Origin: Sinotaia quadrata
Taxonomy: Eukaryota > Mollusca > Gastropoda > Architaenioglossa > Viviparidae
DNA length: 64,000 nt
Assembly (NCBI GenBank): GCA_028829895.1
Contig: CM054179.1
Span: 31,093,117 to 31,157,116, forward strand
Direction of reading: 5' to 3'
Part shown: positions 12,301 to 24,000 of the stretch, in pieces
How the letters are laid out: each line of letters begins with the position of its first letter
How positions within the stretch are numbered: the stretch's first letter is position 1
Notes under the pieces: model-generated
The model's database searches: none
What the model was told of the DNA's origin: nothing
What the model saw: only the letters and a program-made list of their open reading frames with translations
Translations under genes and position numbers: made by a program

Positions 12301-15014
12301 GTCAAAAATCCCTCCAACTCAGACATCATATTTAAAATAAAAAAGCAACAAGAAAACAACTCATGAGACAGAGATAAAAACATAGTTTTAACTTTAGAGA
12401 CAGGAGGAGATAGCTCATATCTTCTGCTCGTGCTGGCTTTGAGCCTGTGTAAGATCCAATTTTCTTGAAGTGGCTTCTGGTGTTTATTGACTTCAAATGC
12501 CTATAACTTTCTCAGTTTTAAAGATAGAACAACAATTCTGCTACCAAATCCCAAACACTATAACTAAAAAAAATATATATTTTGTTTTGAAACTGCATTT
12601 TACCAGAGTGCATTGGTTTATCAGTTTTATTAAAGGAACTTTTCAGTGTGTAAAGTCAAGCTTCCATTTAAGACATCAGTAGAGGTAATCACAAATTTCA
12701 ATTTAATTCTAATCACCGGTGAAATAGTGTTAATAATAATAGATATTTAAATTATTTCAGAAGAAAACATTTATGTTCTACAGTTCTTTTACTTTTTAAC
12801 AAATGGAATGAAAATCTTTTCTGAGGATAAAGTACAAATAGAGTACAACAAACAAACATATATATAAAGTTTCTGAAGTAAAATAAAAGCATAGTGATCA
12901 TTTTTAATGGCAGTGGCAGACTTTTGTTATCTTTTTGTATGTAGAGGACCTGGCTTTAAATTAAAAAAAAAAAAAGATGTATTTTACAAAAAATTCATTT
13001 CATTCAGGTTTTTAATGTGCATGTGCGAGAGAGGGCAAGGTTGTGGGGAGAGACTGTGCATGTCATTTTGAGACTCAAATTCCATTTAACACTTTTGATA
13101 TATTAATGAAATAAGCGCTTTAGGAAACAATTTTTAAAATATGTAAATTATTGCATATTTAATGCGTGTTCAATACATTCATTATTTAAATTTTTTAAAG
13201 CTTGTGTTAATAATTTTGGTTTTGTTTTAGGCACAGAAATATAACTCCATATTTACCAAATAGAAACTCACAAACAATATATTTCATGAATATATCTAGC
13301 TGATAACTGTGAAAAAAGCAGTTGTGTTTTCACTAAAACATTGGTCCCATATGTTTAAAAGTTTGCCTGAACTTTGAGAACAGCATTCATGTTTTCACAG
13401 TGATTAAATCTGTTAAAGAGTTTGTCTAACCTTTGAAAAAAGTGTTAATGTTTTTGCTATGGTCAGATATGTTGAAGAGTTTGCCTACTTTCTATATATT
13501 CTAACCAAGGGGTCACCAACACGGTGCCCACAGGCACCAAGTCGCCCACAAAGACCACATGAGTCGCCCACAGGCCTTTTCTAAGTCTTCACATTATTAA
13601 TAATGTATAAAGGCAAACTAGAAGAGTGTATCAAACTGGTAGCCCTTCGTATGACTCAGTACCCATGAAGTAGCTCTCAGTATCAAAAAGGTTGGTGACA
13701 CCTGCTCTAACCAATAAATAATAATTTGAGTGCCTGACCTATCTCTAATAACTTTTTTGTGTATATTTTTGGAGGTTGTGCTTCTTTATTGATTATTAAT
13801 TCAAGTCACTTAGTTTGTACTGTTAATATTGATTATCACATTTATGATTTTAAAATTACAGGCTGAAACATCTGAATGTGGAGGTAGTTTGGAGATCAGA
13901 GAAGTGTTAAGCAAAACTTTAGAAACTGTTAAAGCTGTATCCAAGTAAGTTTATTTAAATTTGATTTAGAGAGAAAGACATAACTGTGAGCATAAAACCT
14001 ATTAGATCTAGCACTTTTAGCATTCACCTAGAATAAAGTTTTATAAACTTCTTGTGGTGCATTTGAGAGGCTTTTCCGAGGTCAGACAGCAACTGATATT
14101 GATAAGGCCTAACTATAGTCCTACTTATATTGTATGTTAATATTTAGGTAGGGATCAGTCTTGCTATTTTATTTGAGTAAAGTAGTAAACATTTATTTTT
14201 GAAATGGATCAACATTGATTGTTTAGGGATGGCTCAATCTTGCTACCTTATTTGGGACTATATTTTGATCTTCCTTGCTATTTTTATGTAGGTTGGTTTT
14301 CTTTTTTATGTGAAATAGAAATGGTCTTAGATCTAGTAAACTTTTGCATTGGTTATATATCTTTGAAAAATGTTGTATTATTTTAGTATTTGCCAAATTA
14401 TTAAGTAGGCTGATTTTCTTGTCTATGAGAATCATAAATGGTGTTAAATCAGGACTGCTTTTGCATTAGTTATATGTCTTTGAAAATAAGTTGCATTATT
14501 TTATTGCTATTTTTCAATAGACTTTTTCAATACAATAGTAGTGTATTAATAAAGGTTTTCACCCATAATCATACAGTTTATTTAACAAGTGTTTCAACTC
14601 ATTTGATTAAGTGCAGAGTACAGTATTGCAAATATAATCTCGCAGCATTTATGTAAACATGTATGGATGATGTATTTGGAATAGAATGTTTCTGTTTCCA
14701 CTCTCCCATATAGTGACATCAGTATATAGTGATAAACATGTCTGCAGAACACCTTGTAAGACTACAGCTAGCAAATGGCATAAATGTTAAATTCTAAGCT
14801 TAATAAAAGAGTTTTGTCTTTATATAGTGATTTAAAAAAAAAAAAACTGAAAAATTCTGATTGTTTAAATTATTTAAACATGATAAGTTTAATGTTTATT
14901 TCTGCACATTAGGATTTAATTTCATGTGTTTAAGTTTAAATCGAATGATGCCTTAGTACTGACATAGTACAATGTGTACATACAGCAAGAATAAACTCGC
15001 TCATAATATCATAC

Positions 15015-15074
<60 letters not shown>

Positions 15075-18000
15075 TTCATTTCCAATATCTTTCATACCAA
15101 AATGAACACCCATTTTGACTGTAATTAGTAAGGAACTTAAAACAGCATGAAGTAGTTTACAGAGTCTTTAATACGACTTTGATATGTACTATTGTTCAAA
15201 GTTTTGAGTCATTATTATATTGAATCTGACAAATTCTTACCTATCTGCATCTTTTAAATGCCTTAGACTAGGAAAAATTCATTCAACTTTATATGTTCTT
15301 ATGGTTTTTAATGAGTTTTCCTACAGCCATTTAAAAAGTGCCTGTATATTTTTTGTCATCTTCTATATTTATGGAACCCTTTTTACTTGGTCTTGAAATG
15401 ATTGTATGATAGGAATAATTAATTAAATCATAGCTTTATTTTGTAAATTTTTATTTGCAGCCAGTCTAAGAAATCAAACAGAAAGAAAAGTGGTTTCTCT
15501 GATGGAAGCTGTGAGTTAACTTTCTTTTCAAATCTCTCATTTGCTATCCATATTTCTTCATTTATTGTTTTCACAACAAATTAATTAAAAATTATAGTTT
15601 GTTTTAATTAATATGCAGTAATGTCTTGCAATGCATTGTTTCGCAACATGTGAAATTTGGAATTACTCTTCTGAGAATTATCCTTTGACCTTTTTATGCA
15701 AATTCTTGCAAAACACTCACTTTATTTTTAATTATGCACTTTTCACTGTACATATTGTGATAATGTATCATTGCACAATTGAAAATCTTCCTACATTTAA
15801 TGGATTTCCATTATCCTAAATCTTCAGGGTCATTTTTGAATTCAGTTCAAATCTAACAGTTAAAAATAAATATGTGAGTTATCCCTTCCCCACCAATCAC
15901 CCAATAGCAGCCACTTTAACTTGTTGATGATTGTCCACTAAAGTTGTGTGGTGGAGTAAATTTGCCTATCCCTATTTCTAAACTTAATTGTTATATATAT
16001 TGTTAAAATGACCCAATCTTGTGCACTCCTTATGATTGCATTCTTTGTAAGTCAGAGTTGAAGTAAACAGCTTTGGTTGAGAATATGCTAGAAAATTGCT
16101 GATGCAATCCAAACCAGTTCCAACTGGATGAGTATTTTTTCTGACTAATAGTCTCACACTTGTTCATAACAAACTCATTCAGTGGGTTGGACCTAAAGTT
16201 TCTTTGTTGAAGAAGTACTCTATTCTATCATTTTGAATTTGAACTTGAGTCCAATCAATAAGGTGATCGTTAGCTTATGATAAAGCATCCCTTTTTTCCT
16301 TTCTCTTCAAACAGCAATGACTACTGTACTTGCTTGGCCATGTTGGTGTGTGAACCCAGCATTATCATCAACTTATCAAGTAAACGTGTTGCTGTAAGTT
16401 GATTCCTTTGAATTCCGTTTGAGAACCAAATATAGCGGAAATGGTGGCTTGAGTTTGATCTCAAGAATTCATGAAGATTATTTGGAATGTTCCTCGTGGT
16501 GTGTTGAGATGACTTTTATTATTTCTCTGAAACTCTCATTTTCGTGATGATATCTGTGAACTTGATTATATAATTTAATTGACTGCTAATGTCTATGCTA
16601 GGATAAACTGAATGTTTTTCTAGCATTAATCAGACATTGTTGTGAATTGATCTAAATGTCAACACTCTTTGTTATATTCATATTCACATTTATTGACCTT
16701 CGTACACATATTGATAAACATACTTTGGAGAGACATGGGAGGATGAGGGCTCACTAAATATAGTTAAAAGATGGGGATTGTCTTCTCCTTTGTTAAAAAT
16801 TTCTCCACCTACAGAAATATTGTGTGATGGTAAATGTTTGTCTTTAATATTGTGAAGAGAGAAAATATTTACACCTGCATATCTGCCAAGTGAGAGAGAT
16901 AAGTGGTGTCTTTAGGTGAATTATTAATAACAAATTAAGAGTCTCATCACTTGTAATTAGTTATGGATGATTAAATAATAATAATAATCATAATAATAAC
17001 TAAGGTGGCATTGGTGTCACAAGTTGTATTATAATACAAAGCATGAATAGTTATTATTTAGATCTTTTACATAGTATTGCCCTATCCAGAGACATCCCAT
17101 ACAATATAGTATTGCACTTTCTAGATATTCAATACAACATGGTATTACAACACTGCATTATCTAGATATCCAATATAACACAGTATTGCCATATCCAGAT
17201 ATCCAGTACAACATAGTATTGCCTTGTCTAGATATTCAATACAACACCAAATTCATGTATCCAGTGCAATGTAATATGAATTGTTATTATCCACAAACTG
17301 AATATAATATGCCCTATCTAGCTATCCTAAACTACAATGATTGCTCTGTTCATGTATGCAGTACACTAGCTATTTTAAACAGTACAGACTGGATACAGAT
17401 TATCAAGTTATTCATACAACACAGTATTACCCAACACACATCTAGTACCTGATATTATGGATAGTTATTATCCACATATTTAACATCATATAGTTTATTC
17501 TATCCAGTACAACACAGTATTGCCCTGTCTGGATACCCAAATGCAGCACAACATTGCACCATCAAGATATCTCATATATAAAACAAAATAGATAGTTTTT
17601 CAACATGTATATAGTATTGCACTTACTGTAATGGATATTATGATGATCAAGATGCCTTATGGCATTTATGTTGTGTTCATAGTGTTGCAGGATTTTTGCT
17701 GGCTCCAAAACGTCTGTAGCAGTAGCACTGACTTGTTTACTGAATGTTTTTTTGATTTTGTCTTTGGTTTATATACTGTATGTTTAACTGTATGTCTGGC
17801 AACACAGTGGGTTATGGTTATGGTTAGTTTTATTATAATTATAATTAAAAAATAAATTAATTAAATTGAAAAATCACGTAGGCACCATGCTTGCTGGATT
17901 AAGCTTGTTGATTTTGAATTTTGTTTGGTACTCATTTGATAGGCCAGGAGAAAAGGGTCTATTGATATCTTTTCTGATATTCAGTAAGACAATTTGGGGG

Positions 18001-21000
18001 AGGAGGGGAGAATTCATTTAAAAAACTGTTGGAGGTGTCAATCTGAAACCAGCTGCAATTGATTGAATAAGTTGCCATGTACCTATGTTACAAATACAGT
18101 GTATGTATCTCGACAACTTCCTGACTTGTATCAATTTGGTTAATCAGTAATGTGATCCATACATTTATTTGATTAATCCCAGTATTTAAAAGTCTATTTC
18201 TTTGAAATAACAGTTTTGGGCATTTTTTTCATCTTTCAATTAATTTTTGTTTCATTTTGAAGTTCCCATAATTTCATATTGATTAAAAAAACACATCAAT
18301 TTTGATTTTTAAAAAATCAAGTCAACAACTCACAAACTGATCCTTGAGCAGAACCGGTTTTCACAAAAACAGAGTTTTCGAAACTGCCTTTTGTAAATTC
18401 ACCAAACTTTTCAGGAAGCAAAAAGAATCTATCCTGAATCAGAAACAGAAAATCAAAATTCAAATATCTTAAGTACTTCTGGAGATATTCGCACACCCCC
18501 CCCACTCTACCCCCAGTATCAGGTTGGCATCATTTTCACATTTGTACAGTATCATAACTCAGAAACTATTCATTCGATTCTAACCAAATTTGGGTATGTT
18601 CTATGTGTGCTCGACATCTACAAGTCTGAATTATTTCATAATTTTCCATTAATAACTAAGAGTTAATTAGCTTCATTAGTACCAAAAATGGCACATTTTC
18701 CAATACCACTATCTTGCATTACATCCCTTGCATACTTTTATACACTATACTAACTTCTCTTGACAGTATTCAAAAGAGACCTTAATTTCCAATCGCTGGG
18801 CATCAATTACAAACTTGAACATTCAAAATTGTGTACACTGCATGAGGTTAATCAAACCCATTTTTGCCTCATATGCCTGAAAATATGAAGTTGAATTTTT
18901 ATCATTATTACACATTGGGATATGAATGAATACACTATAATAAGATGTGTTGAGCACAATTCTGAAATTAGTTTTTTTAAAATTTACAATACATTTGCAT
19001 ATTTATAAAAAATAAACTTAATTTCAAAAATTAACAACTCCGCCAATTGCCAACATTTATAATTCTGTAAGTTGAGAAATTTATTTACACCATCTGTCTA
19101 GAATATCTTTAGGATAGCTTGGAAAACAAAAAAGTTATGTCACCAATAAATATACACAAAACAATGAAGAAAATACACTATTTTCATGAAATTTCCTACC
19201 ATTTGTATTTAAGTATCTACACTTCAGAAAGCAACCACAATTGGCATACATCAAACTGAATGTATTCTAAAACTGAAACAGATTTCAAATGTCTTTTTTA
19301 ATTCCTGAAATATTTGTTTTTAGCCAACCCCCACCCCAAAATCTGGATGTGAAAATTGTCAAAGTTGTACAGCATCATTACTCGGGAACTGTTGGATCTG
19401 ATTGTAACTAAATTTGGATATTTTGTAGGCATGCACATCCTCTACAAGTTTGAATTATATTTTATTTGATAATTATTCTTTCTTTACTTCTGAAGATAAT
19501 TAGTTTCTTTAGCACAAAAATAGCCCATTTTTCATGACTGCCATTTTCAGTGATGTCGCTTGCTTATTATTGCTCATTGTGCTATCACTCTCTTCAATGT
19601 TTTTGAAAGAAAAATTAATTGCTGATCTTCCAACAGTAAAAACAAATGGTAGTTTTAAAATGCATGTACTGTACAAGATTAATCAAGGTCACTCATTTCT
19701 GCATTTTACAAAAAAATGCAAAAATATACAAAGTCATACTTTATAAATGTAGCAATATTACACATGATCTATTGAACAAATAAATTATAATCAGGTGTGC
19801 TGAACATAATTTTGATGTTAGATTTTAAAAATAAATAAATATTTTTAAGTTGAGCTTTCAAATTCTACTAGAATTTACAACTTTCTGCACTTGTAAATTC
19901 TCATTTTCATTGATTTTGTATTTGTACATGGTATACTTTTGTGTGGTCTTAGTTTCATAGTAAGTTTGCACATATTTTTAAACATATTTCAAATTTTAAG
20001 ACATTTAAAAGTAATTAAAAAAAATAATTACTTGCAAAATCTGAACATGATCTTTCCTCAGACTTATAACACATCAAATTAAAAATAAAAATATTAATAT
20101 TAAACAAATTCAAATTTTTTATTTTTAATTTGATGTGCTATAAGTCTGAGGAAAGATCATGTTCAGATTTTACAAGTAATTATTTTTTTTAATTACTTTT
20201 AAATGTCTTAAAATTTAAATTTAATTATGTCATCAGAATCTTGATTATAATTTTTTTTTCTCAGTATTTAGTGTGTTGTTAATCATTGTTCACAATATAG
20301 GTCTGGAATTTAAAAAACTCTGGTCTGTTAAAGGTCTAGGAAAAGTCTGGAAAATCATTTTAAACTTGTGTCAGGAACTCTGGTGTTATTTCATCATCTT
20401 TATCCAGACATCTGATGCAGCACAGTATTATCTGGACATCCAATCCAGACAGTCAACAAAATATAGCATTACTTTGATTGCCAAAACAGCACAGCTTTGC
20501 CCTGTCCAGATATTTAATACAACACACTTGTAATATTATCCATATATCAAGTAAAATAACAGTATTGTTCTTTCAGGATATCCACTTATTATGGGTAGAT
20601 ATTATCCATATTAGTATTGCTCTATCAAGATATTCACTTATTATGGATAGTTATTATTCAGATTTTTAGTTTTAGTCAATATTGCCGTATCCAAATGTCC
20701 AATACAAATCAGTATTGCCCTATCCACAGGTCTAGCAGAACACAGTATTGCCCTATCTAGATGTCCTAGTGCAATGTGGAATATTATTACCCAGATGTCC
20801 AATACATTATAAATTGGATGGCTATTCAGATATCTAAATCAGTATTGTCCTAGTCAAATACTCAATGCATTACAGTATTGCCCTATTTGGATATCCAGTG
20901 TAGACTATATGGATAGTTATCCACAGTAGACTATATGGATAGTTATCCAGATATCCAATTCAGTACATTATTATCTATAGCTAGATATATGGTATTGAAC

Positions 21001-24000
21001 AATATTAATCCTATCCAGATATCATATACATTATGGATGGTTATCTATCTAGCTCACTATATATATATATATCTAGATAGATTAGATTAGATAGATATTA
21101 ACAACACAATATTATCTTATCCACTATTCAGCACATTAATGCTTTATTCAAGTATAAACTCCTTATTACATTCCAGATGTCCATATTAACAGTGTGAAAT
21201 ATGATTATACAGCTATCAAATACAGCACACTTTTGCATTATCCATATGAAAACACACCATATTGCCTTTTAAATATCTGACCTAATTTGATTCCTAGATT
21301 TATTTTACTTTTCTTTAATACTGTTTATTTATTTGACTTGAGTTTCATATCCACTATTACTTTTGATGATTTGCATATGGGTATGCTTTCGAAAGTTGCT
21401 TGGTATTTTGTATAGAGATCATGTCATGAATAAGGAAATGGGAAACAGAATTTGCATATGGATATGCTTTCGAAGGTTGCTTTGCATTTCGTATAGAGAT
21501 CATGTCACGAATGAGGAAATGGGAAACAGATTTAGGCAAGTCATTGGGCCCTATGAAGTGCTATTGGCCATTGTGAAAAAACACAAAATGGTAGAGGCAT
21601 GTTACACGATCAACATGGCTTGCCAAGACAATCATGCAAGGTACTGTGCATCTCAGAGTGGGCAGGACTGAAACTGAGCAATAACGTAAGATTATCAGAG
21701 AACAGAATGGAATGGAGGAAACTGGTTGTCAGGTCATCACTGGTGCCCCAACGGTCGAAAAGACTAAGGGATAGATAGATATGGGTATAAGTGTCTAGGA
21801 AAGATTTATATACTAGATGGGAAAGATATATGGGGAGATAAAATTCTGAGTGTATTTTGGGGGTGGTTATTCTGGGTGTAGTTTTGCCCTCCTTTTTACA
21901 ATTTTCAGCTGCATAATGATCTTTAGCATAAATATATGTTTAAACCTTTTCTTTCAATAGTTTCTTGTCTTTCTTGCATCAGTTTTAATTGCAAATAAAT
22001 ATCACCCATCAACTATCAAAATTCTTTAATTCATAATTAATCTATTTCAGAATTCATTAATTTGATTTTTAATTTTTGTTACTGTATTAATCTCATGGAC
22101 AACTTCCGGGAGTCTAATGGATCAGATTGGATAAAAGTAAAGTAGTTTGAAAAATGGTAAAGTAAATTACACTTTGTTTGCCATTTGAGATAGATAGATA
22201 CAGTGAACTAAATCAGAAACTCTTATTGAAGCAACCAGCAGTGGTCAGCATGCCACATGTGGAAATACTTCAGAGACTCCCTGTCAGGAGCAAGTCACAG
22301 CACAAGCACAACCACTGGGTAAGTCCAAGAATATTTTTTGCAAAATGTTGCTACTACTGCATGTAATTAAGATAGCAGACATAATAATAGTAATTAGTAC
22401 ATTATTTTATGGCAGGATATGGCATAAGAATTCAATTTGTTTCTTATTTATTTTTTGCATAAATATTATTGTAGACCTGTCTTTCTCTATTGTTGTCCTA
22501 TTTTCATTGTGCATAGTTTACATTTATATTAAAATAAATGATTGCTATCTATTAAAACATATATGTGATTGATGTGGTAATTACATTGTCTGCAACCATG
22601 GTTTACATTTATATTAAAATAAATGATTGCTCTCTGTTAAAACATGTATTTGATTGTTGTGGTAATTACATTGTCTGCAACAATGGTTTACATTTATACT
22701 AAAATAAATTATTGCTATCTATTAAAACATGTATGTGATTGTTGGGGTAATTACATTGTCTGCAACCCCCTGTCCTTACACCATTAGCTAAAAATAACTT
22801 ATAAGGCCAGTTCCAGATTTGATTCCAGAGCTACTGAATGGTTCATAAATGATATTCTATGTGAAGCTGCTTTAAAGTCATTATTAATAGACTGTGCCTT
22901 GTCAGAAAGTCTAGGCATGAAAGAATCCTTATAAGTGGACTTTGAAAAGACTTCTAAAGTGAGTGCTTTCCTTTCTTTGTAAGTTTGTTTCCCAGTAGCA
23001 GTACCAGTAAAAGGCTGAATTAGAAAAGGAGTCTAAAGTAGGCTGATTTATCTGGAACAATAAGAACATTAAACCATCTTATCAACATGGTTGATATACA
23101 GCGAATTGATGTATGCCTTATTGTTGTCTATAAATAAATATATAGGGGGTTGATATATGTATCATTGTATGTTTATTGTACATGGCATATAGTGTTTTGT
23201 TGTATGTCTGTTTAGTGTATGATATTAAATTTTTTATGTATGCCTGTTAGATATATAGTGTTAGATGTATGTTTCCAGCTCACACTACAGAACATCATGG
23301 AATGGAACCATCTCAAAGCATTCAAGTTACTTGGGATGATCCCACTTGTCGGTAAGTTGTGAAATTAACCATTTATCTCTTCTTTTGGCACACTTGGAGA
23401 GGTTGAGCTACTTTTTTTTGTTCATACTGGTATATAAGAATAGTTTTAAATCATTGCAAATATTCATTTTAGTATTTTTAAACTGTTCTAATTATGTAAA
23501 CATTATTCTAAAATATAAAGTATGCTTCTTTAAAAAAAATTTACTCTTCAAGGCCATTAAGAATGAAGACATTAGTGCATTATTAAAAATACTGAAGTTG
23601 ATTATTTATTGTCCATTCTGTCACTTTTTATTATTTTTACCAGAAATGTAGGAGAGATTCAGATTTCATCAGAAATGATTCTAAGGTTGATGTCAGAATT
23701 ATAATAGTTGAAAGTGAAAGTAGAAGATGATCTAGAGGTTTTCTAAAAGGCTTAAAAATGCTGTCTTTGCAGCTCATAAATAATTAGTTTCTTTTTGAGT
23801 TTGTGTGTGTGCTGTGATTATTATTATTAGCATAGTTCAGTGTTAAAACTGACCACTCTTCACAGTCCGTCTGTTAATAGTTATATAAATCATTTATAAA
23901 ATTAACCTCTTCATTGATAGGATAGTTTAAAAAACAATATTACACCATTTGCCAGACAATTTTTCAGATTTTCATATCTAGATATTTAAAATCTGAATAT

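Larger units (their letters stand above)
8523..13861 (+). other. Intron 4, filled by nested transposons
   Basis: The intron holds a truncated LTR copy (8714 to about 12105) interrupted by a CACTA-type element (10130-12092), and a hAT-type MITE (13508-13705). The stretch 12106-13507 is AT-rich and shows nothing recognisable. Confidence 0.85.
15511..23278 (+). other. Intron 6 (7.8 kb), the largest and most repeat-rich
   Basis: It contains, in order, a solo LTR, a CCAGATATCC repeat cluster, a duplicated block, a near-perfect hairpin, a second CCAGATATCC cluster, a LINE tail and a triplicated 85-bp unit, each listed separately. An open frame at 22178-22366 with a good donor at 22319 is discussed under findings. 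Confidence 0.8.
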
